From Rhodospirillaceae bacterium (GTDB lineage Bacteria; Pseudomonadota; Alphaproteobacteria; Azospirillales; Azospirillaceae), in the NCBI GenBank assembly GCA_029267445.1, contig JAJUIU010000001.1, positions 62,001 through 126,000 on the forward strand: a DNA stretch of 64,000 nucleotides. The letters run 5' to 3'. Under the pieces are notes generated by a model. The model saw nothing but the letters and a program-made list of their open reading frames with translations. It was not told where the DNA came from and did not search any database. Position 1 is the first letter of the stretch. Each line of letters opens with the position of its first letter. Position numbers and translations under genes: made by a program. This document shows, in pieces, positions 8,600-18,016 of the stretch.

Positions 8600-11116
8600 T
8601 CACGACCCGCGCCGTTTCGCCCGCGCCGTCGGTTCCGCGACAAGGGGGTCGTCCGGCCAGTAGTGCTTCGGATAGCGCCCGGCGAGGTCCTTCTTCACGT
8701 CGCGATAGCCGTTCGCCCAGAATGAGGCGAGGTCGCGCGTCACCTGCACCGGTCGATGAGCCGGCGACAGCAGATGCAGCAGCACCGGCACCCGCCCGCC
8801 GGCCACACGCGGTGTCTCCGCAAGCCCGAACAGCTCCTGCAGCCTGACGGCAAGCACCGGCTCGTCGCCCGAGTAGTCGATTGGGATGCGGGACCCGCTC
8901 GGAACCTGAAGGTGGGTCGGGGCCAGCCGATCCAGCTCCTGGCGGCGGTTCCAGTCGATCCGCCCTGTGAGCGCGGCACACAGGTCGACCCGGGCTAGGT
9001 GCGCGCGGCGTGTCGCCCCGTCGAGATATGGCGCCAGCCAGTCCTCCAGCGTCGCCAGCAACGTCGTATCCGACACGTCCGGCCAGCGGTCGGGATCCGC
9101 CCTGCGCAGGAACGACACGCGGGCCCGCCAGCCCTGAAGGTCCGGCGTCCAGGGCAGCGCCGTCAGGCCCATCTGCCGGATGCCCTCCAGCATGGCTGGC
9201 AGCACACGGTCCTTCGACGGCGCGTTGAGCGGCTCGTCCTTCAACACGAGTTCGAACAATCGTCGCCGTCGCCGGGCCATGACGGCCTCCTCCCGCGCGT
9301 CCCAGGCGACGAACTCCTCCGGCCTGATCAGGTCGGCGAAATCGGTTTCGAGATCGCCGGGGCGCAGGGGTGCGGCCAGAAAGATGCGGGCGCTGGCGCC
9401 CTGTCCATCCAGGTCCGCAACCGCGAGGAACTCGGCCGCCGCCAACGGGTCCGTGGGGTCCAGGCTGGCACCCCGCCCACTGGACAGGCGGAACTGCCCT
9501 GATTGCCCGGGACGGCGCTGCCCGATCCGGTCCGGATAGGCGAGGGCTAGGACGATGCCCGCGTCTTCACTGTCCACCGGGTCCGTCCGGACCTTCAGTT
9601 GACGCTCAAGCTGCCGGGCGGTTTCGCGCACCTGATGCAGGGCGGCCCTGTCCACTCCGGCGGCCGTATCCGGACGGTCGGAAAGCAGGTCGAGGCGCGG
9701 CCGAAGATCGGCATCGCGGCCACGCCCGCGCAGCAGGTCCCGTTCGCCCAACAGCGCCGCCAGCCGGCAGGCCAGCCGGCCGTGACCGCGCGCGGCGCCG
9801 GCCAGCACCATATGGGCGAGGCGTGGATGAAGCCCTAGGTTCGCGATGGCCCGGCCGTGGTCCGTCACGCGGCCCAGATCGTCCAACGCGCCCAGTTGCC
9901 GGAGCAGGGACCGCGCCTGCTGGAGGGGGGCTTCCGGTGGCGGGTCGAGCCAGGCGAGTTCGCCCACATCGGCCACCCCCCACACGGCCAGCTCCAGGGC
10001 GAGCGGGGCGAGGTCCGCCCGCAGGATCTCAGGGGCGGTGAAGGGTTGCAGGGCGCGGTCGGCCGCCTCGCTCCAGAGCCGGATGCACACACCTGGGCCA
10101 AGCCGCCCCGCGCGTCCCCGTCGCTGATCCGCCCCCGCCCGCGACACCCGGACCGTGGCCAGCCGGCCCATTCCGGTTCCAGGATCGAACATGCCGAGCC
10201 GCGAAAGCCCGGAATCGATCACCACCCTGATCCCCTCGATCGTCAAGCTTGTCTCAGCGATGGAGGTCGCCAGCACAACCTTGCGCCGCCCATCCGGGGC
10301 CGGCCGTATGGCTGCGTCCTGCGCGTCCAGCGCTAGATCGCCGTAAAGCGGCGTGACTTGGGCATCGGCCGGCAGCCGACCCTCCAGCAGCAGGCGTTCC
10401 ACGCGCCGGATTTCGCCGCCGCCGGGAAGGAAGACCAGGATGCTCCCTGTTTCCTCCGCCAGCGTCCGGCGAACGACACGGGCGGTCCACTCCTCGATCC
10501 GCTCGCCGGGCGGCGGTTCGGCCCAGCGTGTTTCAACCGGGTGGGCGCGCCCCTCGCTGGTGACGATCGGCGCGTCTCCCATCAGCGCCGCGAGCGGAGC
10601 CCCGTCGAGGGTCGCCGACATGGCTAGCAGGCGCAGATCGTCGCGCAGAAGCGACTGGGACTGGAGGCCGAAGGCGAGGGCCAGGTCGCCATCCAGCGAC
10701 CGCTCATGAATCTCGTCGAACAGGACGGCCCCGATCCCCTCCAGCCCGGCGTCCCCTTGAAGCTGGCGGAGAAACAGACCCTCCGTCACCACCTCGATCC
10801 GTGTTTGGGCCGACACCCGGCTGTCCAGGCGAACGCGATAGCCGACCGTCTGTCCGACCTCTTCCCCCAGCACGGCCGCCATCCGGCGTGCGGCCGTGCG
10901 AGCCGCGAGCCGACGCGGCTCGAGCACGACGATCCTGCGGCCGGCGAGCCAGGACTGGTCGAGCAGCGCGAGAGGGACGCGGGTGGTCTTCCCAGCACCC
11001 GGCGGCGCCTGGAGCACGGCATTCGGCCCCGCGCGAAGGCGGTCCAGCAACGGCTCCAGGACGGCATCGATGGGAAGCGGCGGGATCATGGGGATCGACG
11101 GGTGGCTGCCGGCCAT
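8600..11116 (-). CDS. hrpB: ATP-dependent helicase HrpB (DEAH family)
   Basis: A DEAH/RHA-type RNA helicase of 838 residues, the normal length for HrpB. Visible motifs: Walker A GAGKTTR (about 40-46), the Walker B box as DEIH (about 137), SATLDG, and the motif VI region RRGRAGRLGPG. The C-terminal HrpB-specific domain ends with HYWPDDPL. HrpB has no firmly established role in most bacteria; some homologues act in mRNA processing. ATG 11116 is used; an internal ATG at 11089 (MIPPLPID) is also possible. Divergence from neighbours and its codon use are ordinary for the window. Confidence 0.95.
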   Translation of the reverse strand: MAGSHPSIPMIPPLPIDAVLEPLLDRLRAGPNAVLQAPPGAGKTTRVPLALLDQSWLAGRRIVVLEPRRLAARTAARRMAAVLGEEVGQTVGYRVRLDSRVSAQTRIEVVTEGLFLRQLQGDAGLEGIGAVLFDEIHERSLDGDLALAFGLQSQSLLRDDLRLLAMSATLDGAPLAALMGDAPIVTSEGRAHPVETRWAEPPPGERIEEWTARVVRRTLAEETGSILVFLPGGGEIRRVERLLLEGRLPADAQVTPLYGDLALDAQDAAIRPAPDGRRKVVLATSIAETSLTIEGIRVVIDSGLSRLGMFDPGTGMGRLATVRVSRAGADQRRGRAGRLGPGVCIRLWSEAADRALQPFTAPEILRADLAPLALELAVWGVADVGELAWLDPPPEAPLQQARSLLRQLGALDDLGRVTDHGRAIANLGLHPRLAHMVLAGAARGHGRLACRLAALLGERDLLRGRGRDADLRPRLDLLSDRPDTAAGVDRAALHQVRETARQLERQLKVRTDPVDSEDAGIVLALAYPDRIGQRRPGQSGQFRLSSGRGASLDPTDPLAAAEFLAVADLDGQGASARIFLAAPLRPGDLETDFADLIRPEEFVAWDAREEAVMARRRRRLFELVLKDEPLNAPSKDRVLPAMLEGIRQMGLTALPWTPDLQGWRARVSFLRRADPDRWPDVSDTTLLATLEDWLAPYLDGATRRAHLARVDLCAALTGRIDWNRRQELDRLAPTHLQVPSGSRIPIDYSGDEPVLAVRLQELFGLAETPRVAGGRVPVLLHLLSPAHRPVQVTRDLASFWANGYRDVKKDLAGRYPKHYWPDDPLVAEPTARAKRRGS

Positions 11117-11142
11117 CCGTCATAAACGGTGTATCCCCGTCG

Positions 11143-11547
11143 TCAACAGGCCAGGCTTCGCGCCTCGACACCGTCGAGGGCGCGTCGCAGCTCGTCCAGC
11201 CGGTAGGGCTTCGCCAAGAACCCCAAAGGCTGGGCGGTCAGGGCCCGCAGATGCGTGGAGGCGGTGTCGAAGGCGGACAGGAACAGGCTGCGGATACGGT
11301 AACGCGACCAGATCGCCTCGGCGGCGAAGATCCCGTCCTGATCGCCTTGCAGGCGGATGTCCATCAACACGATGTCGGGCCGATGCTGGCCCGCGGCCGA
11401 GATCGCCTCGGGCGCCGTCGCCGCGACGGCGCAGATGTCATGCCCGATGGATTTCAGCGCCTGCTGCAAGGCGAGCGCGATGATCGCCTCGTCCTCGACG
11501 ATGACGATCCGGAGAGACTTTACTGGAGGTGCGTGGGCTTTTGTCAT
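11143..11547 (-). CDS. Stand-alone receiver (CheY-like) protein
   Basis: A single receiver domain of 134 residues without an output domain. The acidic pair (E18, D19, E20 in VIVEDEA), phosphoacceptor D63 in VLMDIRL, switch Ser about 91 and Lys 113 in LAKPYR are all present, so it should be phosphorylated. The family resembles the receivers paired with HWE/PAS histidine kinases in alphaproteobacteria (RLQGDQDGIFAAEAI pattern). No kinase is in the window, so the partner is unknown. It starts 245 bases from psd, with which it is divergent. Confidence 0.9.
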   Translation of the reverse strand: MTKAHAPPVKSLRIVIVEDEAIIALALQQALKSIGHDICAVAATAPEAISAAGQHRPDIVLMDIRLQGDQDGIFAAEAIWSRYRIRSLFLSAFDTASTHLRALTAQPLGFLAKPYRLDELRRALDGVEARSLAC

Positions 11548-11792
11548 GGTGGTGATCCCGGTCCGTTCCTCCCAAGGCCCCCTTTGGGACCATCGTTAGG
11601 GCAAATTGTGGGCCGAAACGGGGCGCGTGTTAACTCGGATTAGGGGCCGAATTGGAGCTATACCTTTCGCAGTAATCGCCCCTGCAAGGGCCAAGCATCC
11701 CTTCGGTTCGGCCCTTTTCATTAAAAGGATTAGCGTTTGCGCCCCCGCCGTCTAATATCCCGCCACGTTTTACGCCTGAACCAGAGTTCCCA

Positions 11793-12485
11793 ATGACCGC
11801 GTTGAAGACAGTTCTCGTGCCCATCCATCGAGCGGGCTGGCCTTTCGTCGCCGCCTTCGCGGTGGTCTCCGCCCTGCTCGGCATGCTCTGGACGCCGCTT
11901 GGTTGGATCGGGCTCGTGCTCACGGCCTGGTGCGTCTATTTCTTCCGCGATCCGGATCGGGTGACGCCGACCAAGCCCGGCCTCGTGATCAGCCCGGCGG
12001 ACGGCACCGTTTCCATGATCACCGAGGCGGTTCCACCGCCCGAGCTGGGCATGGGTGACGAAAGGCTGCCGCGCATCAGCGTCTTCCTGAACGTGTTCGA
12101 TGTGCATGTGAACCGCGTACCGGCAGACGGGACCGTCCGGGATGTCGAGTACCATGCCGGCCTGTTCCTGAACGCCGCGCTGGACAAGGCGAGCGACGCG
12201 AACGAGCGGATGAGCGTGCGCATGACGCTTCCGGACGGGCGCGATCTGGTCTTCGTCCAGATCGCCGGGCTGGTCGCACGGCGCATCATCTGCGAGCTCA
12301 AGCCGGGGCAGGCCGTGCGGGGTGGCGAGCGTTATGGTCTGATCCGCTTCGGCAGCCGTTGCGACGTGTATCTTCCGAAGGGCACGGAGGCGCTGGTTTG
12401 CGTCGGACAGAAGACGATCGCGGGCGAGACGGTTCTGGCGGACCTGTCGGGGACGGAGCCCGCCCGGCACGGCGAGGTCCGCTGA
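11793..12485 (+). CDS. psd: Phosphatidylserine decarboxylase (short form)
   Basis: Makes phosphatidylethanolamine from phosphatidylserine at the inner membrane. The 230-residue protein is the short alphaproteobacterial proenzyme. An N-terminal hydrophobic hairpin (about 17-50) precedes the catalytic region with [20 protein letters not shown] and the self-cleavage site FGSR (G187-S188), where cleavage turns the Ser into the pyruvoyl group. TGATG at 12483-12487 joins its stop to the start of pssA, so the two enzymes of the pathway are coupled in translation although pssA acts first. Confidence 0.95.
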   Translation: MTALKTVLVPIHRAGWPFVAAFAVVSALLGMLWTPLGWIGLVLTAWCVYFFRDPDRVTPTKPGLVISPADGTVSMITEAVPPPELGMGDERLPRISVFLNVFDVHVNRVPADGTVRDVEYHAGLFLNAALDKASDANERMSVRMTLPDGRDLVFVQIAGLVARRIICELKPGQAVRGGERYGLIRFGSRCDVYLPKGTEALVCVGQKTIAGETVLADLSGTEPARHGEVR

Positions 12486-13390
12486 TGGTCCGGCCGCCCC
12501 GCGTGTTCGGCCGGCGCGTCCGGCGGCGGCGGCCGCCCCGGCTTTCGGGGCTCACGATCAACCGGCTGCTTCCAAACGTCCTGACCCTGACGGCGCTGGC
12601 CTCCGGCATGACCGGGATCCGCTTCGCGCTGGAAGGTCAGTTCGCCCCGGCCGTCATCGCCATCATGGTCGCCGCCGTCTTCGACGCGCTGGACGGCCGG
12701 ATCGCGCGGCTGCTGAAGGCGCAGAGCAAGTTTGGCGAGGAACTGGACAGCCTGTCCGATGTGATCAGCTTCGGCGTGGCGCCCGCATTGATCCTCTATG
12801 TCTGGGTGCTTCAGGACGCGCGCAGCCTGGGATGGCTTGCGGCCATCCTGCTCGCGGTCTGCGCCGCGCTGCGTCTCGCCCGGTTCAACACCGCCCTCGG
12901 TGCGGCGGCCGAAAAGCCGCCCTGGGCCTACAACTACTTCACCGGGGTGCCTTCGCCGGCGGCCGCCGGACTTGCCCTTCTGCCCCTGATCGCGACCCTG
13001 GAGCTCGGGCCGGGCTATCTGGACACGCCCTGGATCGTGGTGCCATGGACGATCATGGTGGCGGTCCTGATGATCAGCGCGGTGCCGACATTCTCGTTGA
13101 AAGGGCAACGGGTGCCGCAGCGCTATGTGGTGTTCATCCTGCTCGGCGTCGGCCTCCTCGCGGCCGGCCTCGCCAGCGCCACGTGGATCACCCTGACGGT
13201 GATCGGGCTGGTCTATCTCGCGAGCCTGCCATTCAGTTCGCTCCAGTACGCCCGCCTGCAGACGGAGGCGGCGAAGCTCACCGGCGACGACCTGCCTCAG
13301 GCGGAGGAGCAAGCGGCTACGGCGGAAGCGCCGGGGCAGCAAACGACCGAACCGGCGGGCGCGTCGGGCGACGACGGGTCCCGCGCTTAG
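12485..13390 (+). CDS. pssA: CDP-diacylglycerol-serine O-phosphatidyltransferase
   Basis: Forms phosphatidylserine from CDP-diacylglycerol and serine, feeding psd. The CDP-alcohol phosphotransferase signature D-G-x2-A-R-x8-G-x3-D-x3-D is complete (D70 to D92: DALDGRIAR...GEELDSLSD). About eight membrane segments follow, and the tail after residue 265 is acidic and low complexity (ATAEAPGQQTTEPAGA). The 301-residue length fits the type II alphaproteobacterial enzyme with a basic N-terminus (RRVRRRRPPR). The start is the ATG overlapping the psd stop by one base. It ends 10 bases before the convergent P450 gene. Confidence 0.95.
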   Translation: MVRPPRVFGRRVRRRRPPRLSGLTINRLLPNVLTLTALASGMTGIRFALEGQFAPAVIAIMVAAVFDALDGRIARLLKAQSKFGEELDSLSDVISFGVAPALILYVWVLQDARSLGWLAAILLAVCAALRLARFNTALGAAAEKPPWAYNYFTGVPSPAAAGLALLPLIATLELGPGYLDTPWIVVPWTIMVAVLMISAVPTFSLKGQRVPQRYVVFILLGVGLLAAGLASATWITLTVIGLVYLASLPFSSLQYARLQTEAAKLTGDDLPQAEEQAATAEAPGQQTTEPAGASGDDGSRA

Positions 13391-13400
13391 GGCCCTGGCG

Positions 13401-14792
13401 CTAGGACAGGGGGTGGACCAGCAGACCGGTATCCCCGACCGGCACGATGGTCACCTTGCCCACCGGCCTGACACCATCGGGGTTCGGGACCGTCAGGCGG
13501 TAGCGGCGCAGGATCTTGGCCACGACCACCGCCATCTCCACACGGGCGAACGCCATCCCGATGCAGATGCGCGGCCCGCCGCCGAATGGAAGCCATGTGT
13601 ACGGCCTGTCAGCTTCGGCGCTTCCGGGAAGGAAGCGTTCCGGACGGAACACGTCCGGCTCCGACCAGAGCCGTCGGTGGCGGTGCAGGACATAAGGCGA
13701 CACAAGCACCGTCGTGCCCGGGCGGATGTCGATGTCACCAAGGCGGTCCGGCGCCACCGCCATGCGTGAGACCGTATGCGCCGGTGGGTAAAGGCGCAGG
13801 CTTTCCAGGATGACCGCGACCAGATAGGGCATCGCGTCCTGCGCCGATCCAGCCGCGGCCGGTGACAGATCGGCCGCCAGCGCCTCCGCCCGGGCGCGTT
13901 CCTGCGTCTCGGGGCGGCAGCCAAGGATGTAAAGGGTCCAGTAGAGGGCCATGGCGGTGGTTTCGAACCCCGCCGCGAGCATCGTCCCCACTTGGTCCCG
14001 GATTTCCGCGTGTGTGAATCCGGCACCGGTGTCCGGGTCTTTCGCTGACAAGAGGATGTCCAGGACGTCTCGCGGCGCGCCGTCTCCGGCATGGCGAGCC
14101 GCCTGCCGTTCGGCGATGAAGCCGTCGATCATCCGGCGCCAGCGCGCCTTGAAGCCGGCGCGGCGGAAATCGGGGAGGGGGTTCAGGCCGCCCGCCGCGA
14201 GCAAGTCCAGCAGATCGGGACGCCCGACCTTGTGCTGGAACTCTTCCACCAGCCGGGCGAAGGTGTCGAGGTGTGGTCCCAGCGCCGTCGAGAACATGGT
14301 CCGCGCGGCGATGTCGAGCGTCAGGCGCTCCACCGCGCGCAACCCATCCACCAGCCCGGCACCACCTGCCGGCCAGCCGGCCAGGGCGTCGTCCGTCGCC
14401 GCTACGAATGTCGGAACCAGCGCGGCGATGGCGCGCGGCGTGAAGGCCGGGGCGAGGGTGCGTCGCTGGCGCTGCCACACCGCCCCCTCGCTGAGCAACA
14501 GCCCGTTGCCGACACCGGGGCCAAGCAGACGGCGGGCGATCACGCTCTTCCAATAGACCGACTGACTGTCGACCATGACATGGCGGATCAGTGCCGGGTC
14601 GTTCACCAGGACGCTGTCATGGCCGAACATCCGCCATGTCAGAAGGGAGGCATCGAACGCCGGGGCGGACCAAGTCGCCAGCAGGTCGTCGCCAACGCGC
14701 CGGAGCATGCTCCAGCGCGACAGGCGATGCGGGCGGGGGACGGGGGCCGGCGGACGCCAGGACGCCGGGTCGATGGTCACGGCGTCAGGCAT
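13401..14792 (-). CDS. Cytochrome P450
   Basis: Haem monooxygenase of 463 residues. The I-helix oxygen-binding motif AGFETTA, the K-helix ExxR (ESLR) and the haem loop FGGGPRICIG with the thiolate Cys about 410 are all intact. The layout matches bacterial CYPs of the membrane-free type that need ferredoxin and reductase partners; none is in the window. The substrate cannot be told. It lies 23 bases downstream of the RND pump gene on the same strand, so it is probably the last gene of the padR-adaptor-pump operon, an uncommon pairing. Confidence 0.95.
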   Translation of the reverse strand: MPDAVTIDPASWRPPAPVPRPHRLSRWSMLRRVGDDLLATWSAPAFDASLLTWRMFGHDSVLVNDPALIRHVMVDSQSVYWKSVIARRLLGPGVGNGLLLSEGAVWQRQRRTLAPAFTPRAIAALVPTFVAATDDALAGWPAGGAGLVDGLRAVERLTLDIAARTMFSTALGPHLDTFARLVEEFQHKVGRPDLLDLLAAGGLNPLPDFRRAGFKARWRRMIDGFIAERQAARHAGDGAPRDVLDILLSAKDPDTGAGFTHAEIRDQVGTMLAAGFETTAMALYWTLYILGCRPETQERARAEALAADLSPAAAGSAQDAMPYLVAVILESLRLYPPAHTVSRMAVAPDRLGDIDIRPGTTVLVSPYVLHRHRRLWSEPDVFRPERFLPGSAEADRPYTWLPFGGGPRICIGMAFARVEMAVVVAKILRRYRLTVPNPDGVRPVGKVTIVPVGDTGLLVHPLS

Positions 14793-14815
14793 CGTCCCGC
14801 TCCCGTCCCAAGATC

Positions 14816-17800
14816 CTATTCGGCCGCTTCGGCCAGCGGACGCTGCGGGGGCACTGGTGCTTCCGCCGACGAGACGCCCCGCCGCCGCTCACGCCAAGCC
14901 CTGACATTCCCGCGCAGCATCAGCGCACAGGGCGTGACGATCAGGGTCAGCACCGTCGCGAACGTCAGCCCGAAGGCGATCGCCGTCGAGAAGCCGACCC
15001 ACCACTGCGTCGACGGCGCGCCCACTGCGACTTCCCGGCTGACGAAGTCGATGTTCGTCTGGAACACCATGGGCATGAGGCCGAGCACGGTCGTGACCGT
15101 GGTCAGGAACACCGGCCGGAGGCGCTGTGCCCCCGTGCGCAGCAGCGCCTCCCGCGTGTTCGGCGACGACTTCCTGAGGCGGTCGAACGTGTCGATCAGC
15201 ACGATGTTGTTGTTCACCACGATGCCCGCCAGCGAGATCACGCCCAGGCCGGTCATGATGACACCGAACGGCTGCCCGGTGATCATCAGGCCGATGAGCA
15301 CGCCCACGGTCGACATGATCACGGCCGAAAGGATCAGGGCCGTGCTGTAGAAGCTGTTGAACTGGGCGATCAGGATGACGGCGATCAGGAACAGGGCGAC
15401 ACCGAAAGCCTGGGAGAGGAAGCTCATACTCTCCCGCTGCTCCTCGTCCTCGCCCTTGAAGGCGACGCTGATCGTCGGATCGAGCGGGTTGGCGGCCATC
15501 CATGCCTTCAGCTGTTCAAGCTTCTCGGCCGGCAGGACGCCAGGAGGGACATCCGCCTTCACCTCCATCACGCGCCGCGCATCGACGCGGTTGATGCTGC
15601 CGATCGTGGGCTCGGGCGTCCGCTCGATGAAGTTGCTGACGGGGATCAGACCCGCTTCGGTCGGCAGGCGGATCTTGTCGAGTTGCTCAAGCGAACGGTA
15701 CTGCTCCGGATAGCGGGCGACGATGTCGATCTCGTCATCGCTGTCGTCCGGGCGATAGGTCTCCAGAATCAGGCCGTTGGTCACCAGCCTCACCGCGTCG
15801 CCGACGGCCGTCAGGTCGACGCCGAACTTGGCGGCCTGCGCACGGTCGACCTGGATCTCCCAGTCGATGCCGGGCAGGGGACGCGTGTCCTCGATGCCGA
15901 CGAATCCGCCGACCTCCTCAAGCCCGCGCCGCACATGCGCGACGGCGTCGTCAAGCCGGTCCGGATAGATCGACGAAAGCTCCAACTGGACGGGCTTGCC
16001 GACGGGCGGCCCGTCCTCCTGCTTGCGGGTTTCGACGATGATGCCGGCGATGTCGGACGTGCGCGCCGCGATCTCGCCCAGGATCACGTCGGCGGGCCGG
16101 CGTTCGTCCCAGTCCTTGAACTGGATATCCACGCGCCCGATCACATCCTCCGCCTGGTCGCCGCCGAAGCCGCCGCCGCCGCCGCCCGTGCTCTGGCCGA
16201 TGGTACGGGTGTAGACACTCTTGAACTCCGCGCTGAACTCCAGCACGCGTTCCTCGACCTCGCGGACCAGTGTGTCCTTCTCCCAGACGGACATGTTGCC
16301 CCGGCCATGCACCATGACCGTGGCGACCTGCGGCTCGGATTCGGGGAAGAATTCGACGCCGTTGCCGTGCGTCGCGTACCAGGTCCAGACGAGGAACAGG
16401 CTGCCGAAGGCGATCCCGACGACCTTGCCCGGATGGGACAAGAGGCGATCCAGCAGGCGGACATAGGCGCCGGTCGTGCCGCGCAGGTCACGCAGATTCC
16501 CGGACTCGCTCGCCGCCAGGGCCTTCATAAGCTCCGGATCGGCGGCACCCGCCTTGCCGAAGACCGAGCCGAGCGTCGGCACGAAGATCAGCGCCATCAG
16601 GATCGAGGCGGACAGCGTGGCGATCAGGGTTATCGGCAGGAACTTCATGAACTCGCCGACCACACCCGGCCAGAACAGCAAGGGCATGAAGGCGGCGAGG
16701 GTGGTGGCGCTGGAGGTGATGATGGGCCACGCCATCCGCTGCGCCGCCATGCTGTAGGCCTGACGCGGATGCAGCCCTTCCGACATCTTCCGATCGGCGT
16801 ATTCGTTCGTGATGATCGCGCCGTCGACCAGCATGCCGACGACCATGATGAGGCTGAACAGCACGATGTTGTTGATGCTGAGGCCCATCATCATCAGGAC
16901 CAGCAGTCCGGTCAGGAACGAGCCGGGGATGGCGACGCCGACCAGCAGGCCGGTCCGCACGCCAAGCGCCGCGATGCAGACGATCATGACCAGGAGGATC
17001 GCGCTGATCAGATTGTTCGTCAGATCCGACAGCATCATCCGGATCTCGTTCGACTGGTCCTGGCTGAACGACACGCGAACGGCGGACGGCCACATCTGCT
17101 GCGCCTCGGCCACGGCGGCGCGGACCTTCTCGATCGTGTCGATGACGTTCTCGCCGGTGCGCTTGGTGACCTCCAGCGCAACCGCGCGCTCCCCGTTCAC
17201 CCGGGCGAAGCCCTGCGGGTCCTTGAAGGTGCGCCGCACCTCCGCGATGTCGCGGAACAGGACGACGCTATCGCCGTCCACCTTGACCGGCATGTTCCAG
17301 ACGTCTTCGACCGTCTCGAAGAGGCCGGGCACCTTCACCGCGAAGCGACCCGCACCGGTGTCCAGGTTGCCCGCCGCGACCAGCCGGTTGGAGCGCCGGA
17401 ACACGTTGATAACGTCGTTCGGATTGACGCCGTAGCTCTCCAGCAGCATCGGGTCGATGATGATCTCGACCAGTTCCTCCCGGTTGCCGCCGATGTCGAC
17501 CTGCAGCACCTCGGGCATGCTCTCGATCCGGTCCTCCAGATCGCGCGCGAGCCTCAGAAGGGTGCGCTCCGGGACATCGCCGGACAACGTGACGACGACG
17601 ACCGGGAACAATGAGAAGTTCACCTCGCTGACGCGCGGCTCGTCCACGCCGTCCGGCAGTTCCGGGCGGGCGAGATCGACCTTCTGGCGCACATCGTCCA
17701 GGGCCTTGTCGGCATCGAAGCCCGCCTCGAACTCCAGGACGACGTTCGCCCCGCCCTGATAGGCCGTGGCCCGAAGCTCCTTCAGACCCTCGATCGTCCG

Positions 17801-18016
17801 AACTTCCTGCTCGATCGGGCGGACAAGCAGGCGCTCGGAGTCTTCGGGGCTGATGCCCTCGTAGGAGACCGAGACGTAGATGATCGGGATGTTGATGTCC
17901 GGCGCCGCCTCCTTGGGCATCGCGATGTACGCCGACACGCCCCCAAGCATCAGCAGCAGGAAGAGGGCGATCACCATCCGCGAGCGGGAGATCGCCCAGC
18001 TGATCATGCCGTTCAT
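14816..18016 (-). CDS. RND efflux pump, inner-membrane subunit
   Basis: Proton-driven RND transporter of 1066 residues, of the HAE1/MexF-like acriflavine-resistance class. The N-terminal helix (about 10-30), the periplasmic porter region beginning MPKEAAPDINIPI, and two sets of six membrane segments are visible; the PGSFLTGLLVLMM block is typical. A low-complexity Gly run (about 600, GGGGGGFGG) is found in the second porter loop. Its first four bases overlap the end of the adaptor gene (ATGA), so expression is coupled. No outer-membrane channel gene is present, so it probably uses a shared TolC-like protein. Confidence 0.95.
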   Translation of the reverse strand: MNGMISWAISRSRMVIALFLLLMLGGVSAYIAMPKEAAPDINIPIIYVSVSYEGISPEDSERLLVRPIEQEVRTIEGLKELRATAYQGGANVVLEFEAGFDADKALDDVRQKVDLARPELPDGVDEPRVSEVNFSLFPVVVVTLSGDVPERTLLRLARDLEDRIESMPEVLQVDIGGNREELVEIIIDPMLLESYGVNPNDVINVFRRSNRLVAAGNLDTGAGRFAVKVPGLFETVEDVWNMPVKVDGDSVVLFRDIAEVRRTFKDPQGFARVNGERAVALEVTKRTGENVIDTIEKVRAAVAEAQQMWPSAVRVSFSQDQSNEIRMMLSDLTNNLISAILLVMIVCIAALGVRTGLLVGVAIPGSFLTGLLVLMMMGLSINNIVLFSLIMVVGMLVDGAIITNEYADRKMSEGLHPRQAYSMAAQRMAWPIITSSATTLAAFMPLLFWPGVVGEFMKFLPITLIATLSASILMALIFVPTLGSVFGKAGAADPELMKALAASESGNLRDLRGTTGAYVRLLDRLLSHPGKVVGIAFGSLFLVWTWYATHGNGVEFFPESEPQVATVMVHGRGNMSVWEKDTLVREVEERVLEFSAEFKSVYTRTIGQSTGGGGGGFGGDQAEDVIGRVDIQFKDWDERRPADVILGEIAARTSDIAGIIVETRKQEDGPPVGKPVQLELSSIYPDRLDDAVAHVRRGLEEVGGFVGIEDTRPLPGIDWEIQVDRAQAAKFGVDLTAVGDAVRLVTNGLILETYRPDDSDDEIDIVARYPEQYRSLEQLDKIRLPTEAGLIPVSNFIERTPEPTIGSINRVDARRVMEVKADVPPGVLPAEKLEQLKAWMAANPLDPTISVAFKGEDEEQRESMSFLSQAFGVALFLIAVILIAQFNSFYSTALILSAVIMSTVGVLIGLMITGQPFGVIMTGLGVISLAGIVVNNNIVLIDTFDRLRKSSPNTREALLRTGAQRLRPVFLTTVTTVLGLMPMVFQTNIDFVSREVAVGAPSTQWWVGFSTAIAFGLTFATVLTLIVTPCALMLRGNVRAWRERRRGVSSAEAPVPPQRPLAEAAE

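Noticed and set aside
14591-17614. 1007-codon plus-strand open frame
   Set aside because: It is antisense to the RND pump and P450 genes and has no domain pattern.
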